Part shown: in pieces, positions 13,901 to 25,700 of the stretch
Position numbering within the stretch: the stretch's first letter is position 1
Layout of the letters: every line of letters starts with the position of its first letter
Origin: Halichondria panicea
Taxonomy: Eukaryota; Porifera; Demospongiae; Suberitida; Halichondriidae
Length of the DNA: 64,000 bases
NCBI RefSeq assembly: GCF_963675165.1
Contig: NC_087386.1
Location: 5,400,169-5,464,168 of the forward strand
Reading direction: 5' to 3'
Notes under the pieces: model-generated
Told to the model about the DNA's origin: nothing
Databases searched by the model: none
What the model saw: the letters and a program-made list of their open reading frames with translations, nothing else
Made by a program: the position numbers and the translations under genes

Positions 13901-14768
13901 CATTTCGTCTCGATCGTGAATGTCATTATAATCACCGTGGAACTGCAGCTGAGCTACAGCGAGTCGTTGTCCAATCCAGACTCGAGGCTTGCCGGTTTCA
14001 ACCTCTTCTTTGTCTCCTATTATGTCCTCGAACAAATTCTCAAATTAATTGGATTCGGTCTAAAAGGTTACTTCCGAAGCATTGGTAATATTTACGAGGG
14101 ACTGTTGACGTTGGCACTGTTGATTTTAGAGATCCTGGCTCTTGCTTTATACGGAGGACCGTTGCAGACGCATGCGCATTTGATTGATGTCACCCAATTC
14201 GATATTATCATTAGACTTATGAACATTTTCATTGTGCTTCGAATATTGAGGATTTTGGCTCACGTTGAGAAACTGAAAATACTGACAGCTACGATATTTG
14301 AACTGATTCGTAATCTCAGAGGATTTTCCGGTATCATTTTCGTCATTTACTACATCTTTGCCCTCCTAGGTATGCAACTCTTCATGGACGTGGACGGGCC
14401 GTCACATGACCCTACTCTGCGGATGACCTGTGGCACGTACGATAAATTGCGATATTTTGCTAACAATTTCCACGATTTTGCTTCCTCGCTGATGGTATTA
14501 TGGGATGTGATGGTCGTCAACAATTGGTTCATTCTTCTCGATAAGTACGGAACTGACTCGTTTTTGGGAAACTGGGCAAAATTGTATTTTATTGCTTGGT
14601 GGCTTGTAGCTGTCATTATATTTGTCAACTTGTTTATTTCTCTGGTGCTTGAGACGTTTCTGGTCAAGTGGGAGGCGGTCCATCGCTCGCAGGAGGAGAA
14701 TCCCCCTGGGGAGTATGAGGGAAGAGAGGGAGAGGCGTGGGAGAGACAGGCCACACAGGTGGACTCAC

Positions 14769-14815
<47 letters not shown>

Positions 14816-14834
14816 TGGGTGTGGGTGGGTGGGT

Positions 14835-14876
<42 letters not shown>

Positions 14877-15235
14877 TACATTATAGATGTGTTCCATTTG
14901 TTAGTACGTATCGCCAGTGGCATAGTTGAGGTAAGGGTTGAGATGGGGTGTGGTTAGTTGGAGCATATACAGGCTATTTTAGTGATATATACCGTACATA
15001 TTGTGTGCTAGCTGTTTTGTCAGCTTAGATTTGGGAGTTTCAGCTAATTTGGTGTACGTACAGTATCGTCATAATCTAGCTGCACGCGTACTATTGTACA
15101 AGCTAGGCCTGTTATTACCCCCCTCCCCTCCAGATATCTGACATCCACAACCTCCTTCGGGCACAGCTGGTAGAGCCAGAGGAGTCTCGAATCATGCACG
15201 AACTACAGAGACACCATGACCTCATGTTAGTGTGA
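11000..15235 (+). CDS. TPCN2: Two-pore channel, TPC2-like
   Basis: TPC2 is a dimeric endolysosomal cation channel with two six-helix repeats, gated by PI(3,5)P2. Exons: 11000-11078, 11894-12125, 12676-14770, 15134-15235; 2508 bases, 835 aa, phases compatible. Human TPC2-like landmarks: FILDGIKYRSIQHKID near the N-terminus, APCGTTEAVEIVCL after S1, filter I LLTTANHPDVMMP, filter II VMVVNNWF. Residues known to bind the lipid in human TPC2 are matched: the MKKxxK motif (here MKKFAK) in the S4-S5 linker and the arginine of the FLRRR segment after S6 (human LFRRR). In repeat-II S4 the sequence is FIVLRILRIL: the position that is isoleucine in voltage-insensitive TPC2 and arginine in voltage-gated TPC1 is isoleucine here, which predicts weak voltage dependence (inference). 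Exon 1 (26 codons) rests only on an ATG, a donor and correct phase. The exon 3 donor opens directly into a (GT)n run. Confidence 0.92.
11428..11576. mobile_element. TA-flanked MITE, 'AGGATTTCAGGTTGGTTG' family, copy 1
   Basis: This 149-base element in TPC2 intron 1 has inverted ends (CAGAGGATTTCAGGTTGGTTG and its approximate reverse complement CCAACCAACCTTAAATCCTCGG), bordered by TA on both sides. A diverged relative lies at about 24693-24885 in the RasGAP gene. Confidence 0.65.
11663..11913. repeat. 50-base minisatellite carrying the TPC2 exon 2 acceptor, 5 copies
   Basis: Units start with CCTTAACATTGTATCC at 11663, 11713, 11763, 11813 and 11864 and are almost identical. Each contains a C-tract plus CTGCAG, that is a 3' splice site, followed by the first ~20 bases of exon 2 (TGAACCAGTACCCTAATG). 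Only the last copy continues into the long coding exon. Splicing to any earlier copy would meet an in-frame TAA inside the unit. Confidence 0.93.
14771..14872. repeat. (GT)n tract beginning at the TPC2 exon 3 donor
   Basis: The coding exon ends GACTCACAG and the intron begins directly as gtgtgtgt, continuing with minor GGGTG interruptions for about 100 bases. The 5' splice site is therefore the first unit of a microsatellite. In-frame readthrough gives a Val-Cys-Val-Cys tail, which I regard as an artefact. Confidence 0.88.
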
Positions 15236-15566
15236 ACTCTGACCCCTGTTTAACTTGTTCAGTGTATTGTGATAGACTTTATGTATGTGTCATTAATTTA
15301 TTGTCTCGCTGAGTTGTATTCACGTCTCTTGTGCACTAGCTGTATCACCTGTTATTCGCATAATAATAAGTTAAAGATATTCATACAAAGTGAAGAAATG
15401 TAATCATTGGATGCATGCGAACAAAAATAAGTGAATTACATCATAATCATATATCATGTGATTAATAATTATGATAATGGACACACGCAGCAGACAATAA
15501 CAGTGCAAAGAATTCGATCATACAAATCACATTGAAGTGAAACAGAACAACATTAAAAAAAACATT
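15236..15566. other. Convergent intergenic gap, no gene seen
   Basis: AT-rich DNA between the 3' ends of the TPC2-like gene (plus) and Rab-like gene A (minus). No repeat structure or coding signal is recognised. Confidence 0.6.
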
Positions 15567-17644
15567 TTAGCAACACTTGTGTTCTCTTTTAGTTGGAGTA
15601 GAGCTAACCCGTATCCTGATACTTTCTGCGTGGAAACAAAACAAAGGCATAAATAATTTATTAGTGAGATACCTATATACAATGATACACGAGAGCAAAG
15701 GTGGCTTAATTTAAAGGATATTTTATGTTTTGTTAGACTTGGGGGGGCCAGCTGCATGGTAATATATCACAGTTGGCCTTTTTCCATTAAAGAGGGGTCC
15801 ACAGTACCTAGCTTGTAGCTATAGGACACGATTTCTATTGAGCAGCTAGCTTAATTGATAAAGTAAGGAAAGGAAATCAGTGCATGTTTATATAGTGACA
15901 GGCTCTGTGAATTTAGATAAGCATCACATATACACTAAAAGTACCTGCTATTATGCACTGCAGCATCATGTGTGAACATGCCTACCTGACACTGACTGTG
16001 AGCCCTCCCAGGAGCTCATTATCGTCTCAATAATAGCACTGAAGGTACTCTCCACACTGGCCGGATCTGTGACATTACACTTTACCAGTTTGAGATTCTT
16101 CTCTTGAGCAAACTGTTCTGCAATGTCCAGTCGGACCTGCGGGCTATCATCGTCATAACCTGTTGCTACCAGGATAACTTGGAACTTGACTGGAGCATTC
16201 TATATATATGTGTGTGGGGGGGCCCGGGGGGAGGGCGAGTGAAATGTGGAGTGTGTTTGAGGGTATAAGATTGTGTTTGAGGGGGTGTTGCATACACACA
16301 TGTATAGCATTGGAGTCTGCAGTCTAACACCATAATTAAGGGAGACTGTAAGCTCTAGTAGCAGGTCAGGATATAACCAAATTATGACAACTAATGTGCT
16401 ATAGTTTCATGTACTCACATCTTCGATTTCACCTAGCCAATAGTTGAGGCTTACAAACGTTGTCTCCTTGGCCAGGGAGAACACGAGTAGAGCTCCCTAA
16501 AGTCAGTCATAGTAACACACATACAATTATAAATATGGTCAAATAATCATATTTTCAACCTGTTCAATAAGTACTGTACATGCAGCCCCTACAGTGTGTA
16601 TAGTCATTGTACAGTAGTACAGTGTACATTAATTCAGTAAGACTGTAGCAACACAAACAGCACAATTTCAAATGGAGAAAATTCCCAAGGTTACTATTAT
16701 TAATTGCCTCTCCCACACAGTCCAGCTTACGTGAGCGTCACGATAGTAGGAGGCAGTTACTGAGCGGAACCTCTCCTGACCAGCTGTGTCCCTGTGTGGG
16801 TGTGTGGTGTGAGGGTGTGGGTGTGTGGTGTGATCTGATTGACAACAAGAGACCCTCTAACTCACCATAGCTCTAGCTCTATTCTTTTTGTGCCGTACAT
16901 AACATCCTTCAACTTATAGTCCAGCCCTGCGGAGAACAGAGGAACATAATAAGGATTATAGGTAAGTGCAAGAAATGCTACTTTTGTGGGTGGGGCTCAC
17001 TTTGATTTTGTAACTGGCTTATATTTCTATTTACTCTAAAATCACACGCCATAATACCTGATGACATTAATACATACTACAAACACACCCGATTATACTA
17101 GGATAGTTACAAAGTGCAGTTGAATACATGGACACTCAACAAATTAAGCTTCAACTCAATAGAAATAAAACATGACACTTTGCATAGTTCCTAAAATAAT
17201 GTGTGGCTGTGTTTATATCATGCTCCACTATAGAGAACCCTCACGGATGTGTATATATGGTACTACCAAATCACATGCACAGAGAACAAGAATTTTAGCT
17301 ATTTGAGCTAGCTATTGCAATTATGGAGGCACTAAGGGGGGCAAGTTTGCTTTATATAATTGTATGAATGGCAGTCTCCACATTCCCCTCAATGATCCAA
17401 GGTGGAGATTAATTTTGGAGATTAATTTTACCCGGGGGGGCTGGAGTAATAGTGCATGCTCGCACAAGTATAGACACAGTGATGATTACAATGTAACTAG
17501 AGGTACGTACTCACCGAGTGTATCGTTGTCAGTGAATTCCTGTCCTCCCATGTAGGTCTGCAGCAGTCGTCGCTTGTCAGAGTCCATGTCCCCGATGAGC
17601 AGGATCTTGAGCAGGGAGGGTACTGTGGACGACGCCTCTTCCAT
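15567..17644 (-). CDS. Rab-like protein A with degenerate GTP-binding motifs
   Basis: Exons (minus): 17644-17515, 16926-16866, 16791-16731, 16496-16419, 16199-15986, 15625-15567; 603 bases, 200 aa, phases compatible. The fold is clearly Rab: LLKILLIGD at the first strand, LDYKLKDVMYG in the switch I/strand 2 area, intact DTAGQERFRSVTASYYR (switch II), GALLVF, and a C-terminal KCC for double geranylgeranylation. Nucleotide-binding parts are lost. The P-loop GDSGVGKS is GDMDSDKR, with the second glycine replaced by aspartate and the Mg-coordinating Ser/Thr by arginine. NKxD is replaced by the segment ATGYDDD, and no SAK motif is seen (LVKCNVTD instead). Since the membrane anchor and switch II persist, it is likely a made protein acting as a pseudo-GTPase rather than a pseudogene (inference). 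A tandem paralogue lies at 18079-21204. Confidence 0.87.
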
Positions 17645-18078
17645 TGCAGCTACAGTAGAACCTCAGTGCACTTCTGGTATGAAACAGATGGTAAATACTG
17701 CATTCTTTGTAGTGTATAATAATAATTATACCTGATCCGTAGATACAGAATTTAACATGTGGGGTCCACAGTTAGACTTTCTATAATCAATGTGTCAGCA
17801 AAATAATAATATCTGGTAAGATAAAGATGGGCGTGACACGCCCATCTAGGTTATAAAAAACCACAATAGCTAGAAAAGGCCGGCACTCCCACTTCCCTAA
17901 GTTAAGTGGGAAGTGCGGCCTGGGATCGAGGCTAAACTGACACATAATTATGACTGACAGCAGACAATAACAATTTTTGTGCAGATATACAAATTGAGAT
18001 AAAACACACACTAGAATACATTTGTGCACAGAAACTGAAACAAAAACAAAATTATATAAACATTCCAGCAACAACATT
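17645..18078. other. Short intergenic gap between Rab-like genes
   Basis: Holds the upstream region of Rab-like gene A and the 3' flank of gene B. An imperfect inverted segment around 17860-17935 (GGCCGGCACTCCCACTTCCC / GGGAAGTGCGGCC) may be a remnant of a small foldback element. No other signal is seen. Confidence 0.5.
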
Positions 18079-21000
18079 CTAGCAACATTTGTCGTCTCTT
18101 TCAGTTGGAGTAGAGTCCACTCTGATACTTTCTGCATGGAAACAAAACAAACGCATGAATTAGTAAGATACTTACAATGTACAATCTGATTACATGATAG
18201 GGCACCTTTGAGGTATTTATTTATGTTTTGTTCATTATTTTGAGCCTGGTATAATATGGTGGCCATTAAAGAGGGTTCCACAGTACCTAGCTTTTAGCTG
18301 TAGGACACAATTTCTATTGAGCAGCTAGCTTAATTGACAAAGTAAGGAAAGGAAATCAGTGTTTATAGTTACAGGCTCGCTCTGTGAATTTGAGATAATT
18401 AAGCATCCCACAGGGGCGTAGCCAGGCTTTGAGAGAGGAGGGTGCTGGATGAATGGATTGTCTGGATTACCAGTGCGCGAAGCAAAATGTGCCCTGGTCT
18501 GGGGGCACTCCCCCAGAACATTTTTGTTGTTACATGCTCTGAGATTGATTCTAACGCAATCTGGCTAAAGAAATGAGGGTACTGTTGCTTTGAGGGTACT
18601 GCATGGTAGTTAAGCCACATCTTCATCTGAAGATGTCCTATGCATTGTTTTGAGTTGTGACAATTAAATCATACAGCTGCTAACCAGTTTCTGCTTGTGA
18701 ATTAGCAGGACAGGGTGGCAAGCCACTTGCAGTTGCAGTGCTGCTCTGTGAACTGGGCTCAACTGAAAAATACTCGACATGATGATGATGGTGATAGCTG
18801 CTGAACAGTCTGCAACTCTGTGGGGGACCTAATTGGTCTGCTCAGCCACGTGGCTTTGCGCATGTGCACTGGATGCACTGAATATTTGGAGGTGGAGCTA
18901 GCTAGTTGGAGGTGGAGTTTAGAGTTGATCGTGCAATAGAGCGCTAGCTAGCTTAGTGAAAGGAGCTTGTGGAGCAGAGTCTGAGGCCAGAGGGGGGTGC
19001 TGGAGCACCCTCTGGCTACGCCACTGTCCCACATACATAGCTATTAGAATGAACAGCCTCGAGCAGAGTTGTATTTAATTTAGAGAAAGAACGGGAACGA
19101 GAGTAGACTTGCTAGAGAGTATAATAATTAGAGATTTGAATAAATTATGGATCTATTAAAAATAGTAAATACAAACAAAGGCCGGTACACACAAAGGTTG
19201 TCTGAGATAAGATGCAGTATTAGTTGCATGCTATAGGAGTGCATCATGTGTGGACACGCCTACCTGACACTGACTGTGAGCCCTCCCAGGAGCTCATTAT
19301 CGTCTCAATAATAACACTGAAGGTACTCTCCACACTGGCCGGATCTGTGACTATACACTTTACCAGTTTGAGATTCTTCTCTTGAGCAAACTGTTCTGCA
19401 ATGTCCAGTCGGACCTGCAGACTCTCATCGTCATAACCTGTGGCTACCAGGATAACTTGGAACTTGACTGGAGCATTCTATACATGTGTGTGTGTGGGGG
19501 GGGTGAGGGGGTGACTCGTGAAATGTGGAGTGTGTTCCAGGGGGTATGAAGTGTATAGGAGTGTTTGAGGGGGTATGAAAAAGTGTGCTTGAGGGGTACG
19601 TATGAAGTGGGCACACAGGAGTGTGTTTTGAGGGGGTATATATGTATGTGTATAGGTGCAGTGCATTGGAGTCTGTCTACATGCAGTCTAACAATAAGGG
19701 GACTGTAACTTCTGGTAGCACGTTGGAGTTGTCAAGTACGAATTGTGTGCGAGTACAAGTACTCACATTCTCAATTTCATCTAGCCAGTAGTTGAGGCCC
19801 ACAAACGACGTCTCCTTGGTCAGTGTGAACACTAGTAGGGCTCCCTAAAGTCAGTAACAGTAACACACAATAAGCTCAAATCTTCTTGTCACCACATTGA
19901 GTTGAATAAGTTTATCCACAGGGTAAAGGGTCAGACATGCGCAACATTGCCTTATAAAGATGCTCCCATGCACAGTAAGTATTGTACATGTGCCCCCCCT
20001 AAGCTGTATAGTCATTGTACAGTGTATATACATAATCAAGAGTAGTCTCATGAATCAGCCGCACTTGGAAAGGACAGTACAGTAAGACTATCACTACATG
20101 TAGCAACACAGAAGGCACAATTTCGAGACAATTCCCAAGGGGTTACTGATATTTTTAATACAATTGCCTCTCCCACACAGTCCATGCAGCTTACGTGAGC
20201 GCCGCGATAGTAGGAGGCGGTTACTGAGCGGAACCTCTCCTGACCAGCTGTGTCCCTGTGTGGGTGTGTGTGGTGTGGGTGTGTGTGGGTGTTGGTGTGT
20301 GGTGTAATCTGATTGACAACAAGAGACCCCCTATAACTCACCATAGCTGTAGCTTTACTCTTTTTGTGCCGTACATAACATCCTTAAGTTTATAGTCCAG
20401 CCCTGTAGAGAACAGAGGAGCATAAATAAATTTATAGCTAAGTGACAAAATCACCTAGTTCTAGCTTTTGTGGGTGGGCTCACTTTGCAACTGGCTATGA
20501 TATTCTTTACTCTAATTACTGAATACACGCTAGCTATTGTACCTATTACAATATTAATACAATCATTATTAAGTTAGTTACAAGTACAGTTGAACTGCAT
20601 GGACACACTCGACGAGTCTCAACTCAATAGAAACTAACATGATATATATAATTATAATAAAACATGACACTTCCTAATGTGTGGCTGTGTTTATATCCAT
20701 GCTCCACTATAGAGAACACTCACGGACGTGTACGGCACTACCAAATCACATGCACAGAGAACAAGAATTTGAGCTATTTGAGCTATAGCTATTTTGTACT
20801 GGCAACTACGACCCTTACTATAATTATATTAAAAGAGACACTAAGGGACAACTTTACTTCATATTTAAAACAAAATCATTGTATCAATGTGGCAGTCTCC
20901 ACATTCTCCCCAACGGGCCAAATGTAGAACATTTTACCTGGAGGCTGGAGTAATGTAGTCTCCCGGGCCATACTTTAAACTGATTGAACTGATTTTCAAA

Positions 21001-21204
21001 GTGTGGCTCGCGAGACCATGAGTAATGGTGCATGCACAAGCATAGACACAGTGATGGATAATACTAACCGAGTGTAGTGGTGTCAGAGAACTCCTCCTCT
21101 CCCATATAGGTCTGGAGCAGTCGTCGCTTCTCAGAGCCAATGTCCCCGATAAGCAGGATCTTGAGCAGGTTGTCGTATGGTATTGTGGATGTGGCCTCCT
21201 CCAT
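18079..21204 (-). CDS. Rab-like protein B with degenerate GTP-binding motifs (tandem paralogue)
   Basis: Exons (minus): 21204-21069, 20402-20342, 20255-20195, 19844-19767, 19477-19264, 18131-18079; 603 bases, 200 aa. The four middle exons have exactly the same lengths as in gene A (61, 61, 78, 214), so the pair is a tandem gene duplication. The P-loop reads GDIGSEKR, again with arginine where Ser/Thr should bind Mg. DTAGQERFRSVTASYYRGAH is intact. ATGYDDES replaces NKxD, LVKCIVTD replaces the SAK region, and the tail ends DDKCC. The same lesions in both copies show that nucleotide-motif loss preceded the duplication, while the coding frame of both has stayed open. The last intron carries a 616-base hAT-like insertion absent from gene A. 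A conventional Rab partner or family name cannot be assigned from sequence alone. Confidence 0.87.
18411..19026. mobile_element. Non-autonomous hAT-like element in the last intron of Rab-like B
   Basis: Ends are CAGGGGCGTAGCCAG and its near reverse complement CTGGCTACGCCACTG, a terminus common in animal hAT-derived elements. A 5-base repeat TCCCA flanks both sides (18406-18410, 19027-19031). The 616-base interior has no transposase frame. The flanking repeat is shorter than the 8 bases usual for hAT, so the class is tentative. Confidence 0.72.
20955..21020. repeat. Short inverted repeat in Rab-like B intron 1
   Basis: TAGTCTCCCGGGCCATAC and GTGTGGCTCGCGAGACCA form imperfect arms about 25 bases apart. 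The same word family (TAGTCTC ... GGGCCATAC) recurs near 49787 and TAGTCTCATGAATCAGCC occurs at about 20045 and 55163, suggesting an interspersed foldback family. Confidence 0.45.
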
Positions 21205-21568
21205 ATTGCAGCTACAGTAGAATCTCAGTGCACTTGTAATTTAATATCTAGTGATATGAAACAGATGGTATATTATACATTCTTTATAGTGTATGTTTTC
21301 TATATAGATCTACCTGATCCTTAGATAACAGAACTGTCTCCGGTCTATGTCCACAGCTAGCTATATCGGACCAGTAAATTGCATGGCAAGCAGATAGCAG
21401 ACACGCCCATCTAGCTAAGAATGCTAATGAATAATTTTCTTTTATAATTTTTCTTACAATCATTGCCACACAACATACAAACAATATCACATCACACATG
21501 GGAATGGGTTTGTATGAAATGAATAAAACGCATTAATAAGTAACTACAGTTCCATACGCATGAGTTCA

Positions 21569-22744
21569 TCACAAGTCAAACTTCCCCCCCTCAAGCTGTG
21601 AGATCACTTGCTGGAGCTCGGCATTAAATGAAGAACCCTCTCTACCGGGACCTGTGGACATAGCCATTGCGTGTCCGTTCACCATCCGATCAGAGCGCTC
21701 CAACTCTACCATCCTCGCACGAACGTCCTCGTCTAGTTCATCACTATCGCTCTCGTCGTGTCGTGGTATGGCATTCAGCTCATCTAGCCCACTCCTCAGC
21801 GTGGTATTGGACTCTATCAGACTTGATATCCTCCGTTCTTGCACGGCAATTATCTCATCTTTAGCTGCCAGTTGCTTACGAAGATGCTCAAAGTCTCTCT
21901 TGAATTGGATCAAAGCAATTTCAGTCTGTGTATTGAGCCCACGAAGAATTTTGCCTCGACTGTCTCGGAGATTTTTTAGCTCGTGATCTGATCGACGTCT
22001 GTCTTCTTCCAGTTTTCGTAATCTATCGCTTTCTTTCTCCGTCTCTTCGTTTTGCTGTGACAACTGTTTACGTAGCGACTCGAGTTGCTCGCGCAGGTGG
22101 ACATTCTCGATTCTCAAATCAGCAACAGTGGCATGATCATCAAGCCTGGAGGGAGAAGCAATTGTTGTTAAAGACTGCAGCAGCTGTTCACCATGGTTAC
22201 AACTGGTCGTACAATTACGTATGATAATGTACATGCATACAGCAGCACCTCTCAACGGCCATCCCTGAAGAAAGGTCAACTATAATTATCATATTAAGGC
22301 CAGGCAACCCAGGTCTTAAATAAACAGTTTGAGTGTATAAAACAACCTCTAAACTCTAAACTTTGTTCTTCAAAGGTGTCCGTTATACATAGAGGGATTC
22401 GTTCCACTGTATACATGTAATAAGCTACGTATCTGAACTACTATAAATTATTTACAGGGAGCTGCACGTTTATAAGGATACAAATGAAAGAGTCTGTAAT
22501 GTTTTACTGGAACAATTAATTTCATTGTAACTCCACTTACTTGAGTGATCCTCTACTAAAGCGATCGGTGGAGATCTTCCGAGAGGGGAGGCGGTCCATC
22601 ACTCGTATCTCCGTGTCTGATAGTCGATGAATCCCATTGCGGTCTTGTGAGGATTTTGAGTGTGTGACGAGACGTGAGATGTGTGTGGGAGAAGTGCTGG
22701 GGGAGCTGTTGGAACGTTGGATCTCAGGGGACTGGCTCAGCACC

Positions 22745-22784
<40 letters not shown>

Positions 22785-25700
22785 GTGTGTGTGGGGGGTG
22801 GGGTGGGTGTGCAGTGTGTGTGTGTAGGGGGGGCATTTTAGGGATACACCAGTTATATAAATGCAGATACCCCACGCTTCTTTATAATTATTAGAGGTAC
22901 ACAATAAACCACCGTACAAGAGATGTCCAAAATCAAAGTAAAAAAACGCATGTACATTGTACTTCAATACTTAACAACTTTTAAGGCTACGGTTGAACTA
23001 AGACAGTGGACTGATATTACACTAGTACACATGTTCTCACCTGTGCTGCTGAGCCGAGTGTGTTCTTAGCTGTATCTCCTCCCTCAGGAGGGGGTGGGCT
23101 CTGTTCGTGGGCGGGGGAGGTTGCCTGGGAACCAGCGGGAGTGTTATACTCGGATGAGCTCTCTGAATTCTCTCTGTCTGTATTAAACGTGCTAATCGTT
23201 GTCTGCATGACCCGCAGAGCCTCAAAAGTTGAGGAGAAAGGATCTTCAAGATCGTCCTCCTGTGACTTGCTTAGTTGCATTAGCAAGGCTACCAGAGAGT
23301 CCAGTTTTTGCAGTTGCAACTCTGGGAGTTTCATGGACTTGAGTTGGCTGGTGAGTGTGGAGTGCATGATGGATGCCTCTCGTCCCAGGTCAATATGGCG
23401 ACCGGTCCAGGACACCACTGGGTCAGCCTCGGACACTGGGGTCTGGGGGAGGGGGGGAGGGTTATATATAGAGGAAGAGAGAAAGTACCAGTGTCTATAA
23501 AACAAGCTAGTAGCTCCTTTTCCGTATCTACAATGTAGTTAGTGTAAGGCCATGAAAATCAAGAGACAATCCATACCTAAATTATAGGCACTCAAGTTAG
23601 CCAACAAATTACAAAACGGCAATACATGTCCATGTTTGTTGTACATGTACCTAGTCTATATAATAGATAGAGAGATATTTGCATACTCAGTAAATACATG
23701 TACATTTGTACATGTGTTATTATGTATACATGTGTGTACATAAAATAGGCCCAAGTACACTTTTATGATAGACATTGTGTACACAGAAGCTACCGGAGAG
23801 ACGCTACAAAAAGAGGTACAACAAATTAACAGCTGAAGATCGACTCACTGAAATCTTGTTAAGGAACTCCTTCATGTTCTGGATTTCATTCTCAACAAAG
23901 TCGTTCATGAAGCACATGTACTCCTCCTTCACACCAAACCTGGGGACAATCATCAGGGGATATAAATGACATATATCATATAATTCCTTAGAAACTGGTA
24001 CTGGGGTGTACTGGGGGTACAGTGATTTAATGATAGCTAGGAAACTCTTTTACTTATTGACAATGGACAACAATCCATACCTAATAAAATCATAGGCACT
24101 CAAGATAGCTAGCAAAATATTAATTACAAAATGGCACGACTTAGTCTGTAGAGAGACATTTGCATACTCAGCAAGAATAGTGAAATTCGATACCAGAGCA
24201 ATTGATACAGGAGCAACGCACAGAACTCTTACCTGGCAAAGTTTGCTAGATTCTGGAGTATCTTGGCCACAAGAGTGAGCTTCCTGGCTGTCTTCTCACT
24301 TGGGTACTCTATTAGGGGAGAGGGGAAGATCACCATGACACTACTGTATATACATGTAGGACTGTGTACCCGGGTATCCCCCTCATCCCTTTAGGAACTA
24401 CCTCTGGGCGTACTTCTTAGCTGGTCAATATTTACTGACTGATCTCGCTAGATGTCACTCCACATGTGTGCAGCAGAACTGTGACTATATATAGTCTACC
24501 AATAACCAAATATAGTATTCTCTCTACTCACAAAGCTCATTGTACTATTCTCGTGATTAGGCTCAGAGCATTGTATAGAATTCCATCAGCCACTGTACGT
24601 ACAATGCTTTCAATTCTAAGACCAAAGTTGCGATACACGTACACTAACACTCACAACTACCATACTGCGAGTTGCTTAGACCATACCGTATATAGGACTT
24701 CAGGTTCGTTGAATGCTAGTTAAAAGTTGGCCAAGCATGTCCACTAACAATTATTGCGTTTAGTGAAGTTCATGTAGACATGTGAACATGTGTGAATGAG
24801 GTGGTCATGGTTATATGGCTGCACTTCCAACTTTTAAAGTAGCATAATCAATCTACCAACCAATCTACCAACCAGAAATCCTCTGTAAGTAATTCAGCCC
24901 ATAGTTCAAAGGCGAAACATCATGGGCCCAACCAAAGTTGAAAGGTCCTCTTTCAATTAATAAGCTTTCAGAAAATCCTAAAATTTTGAAATAGGATCAT
25001 CAGAACTAAAGTTAAAGATGTTCAACCACACACCCTCCCCTGTTAATCAATGGCTCCAGAACTCTTTCAATTGCCATAACTCGACTTCTGTGGGTTCAAT
25101 TTTAATGATTTCTGAAAGCTTACAAAGAGATTTTTGTTTTAACGATGTTATTCATATTTGGGAGATGACAGAATTTTCTAATTTCCACCATAGATAACAG
25201 ACAGGCATAGCCACACAAGTGTTGTTGCATGTACCCACCTTGACAGAGCCTGAACAGACTGGGGGAGAGGATGGCTGGACACAGGAACCTCAGGAAGATG
25301 GAGCCACTGATGAGCTTGAAACACGTGTCCTCTTTGGACGGACCAAATCGCTGCCGGATGGCGTTCAGGGCCATTCTCAGATCACTGTGGGGGGAATGCA
25401 GTAAACGTATTAGTACCCATATACACTGCTTATTATGACTGTGTGCAGGCACTTGTAGCAGCTGTGCACGCATACACTGAACAAAAGGTTACTTAGAACT
25501 ATCTTAGAACAAAGTAGGTGCAAAACATTAATTCATTCATCAATTTGCTTGGACAGAGTATAATTATAATTACTAAGATTTTCTGAATTTATACATAAAC
25601 ACACACACATTGACAGCTTTTCACCCAAAACTAAAGTCTAGACTTGTGTGAGAATACACTGTACCTGTAAATACCTCATATTTTAGTCCTTAAGTAAGTC

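Noticed and set aside
14771-14929. Val-Cys-rich C-terminal tail of TPC2
   Set aside because: It is intronic (GT)n. The exon at 15134 supplies a sensible TPC2-like C-terminus in phase.
24900-25200. Similar 'CTTTCAGAAAATCC' text here, near 39860, 46890 and (inverted) 7430
   Set aside because: It looks like an old interspersed repeat family, but I could not define ends or a consistent length, so it is not annotated.
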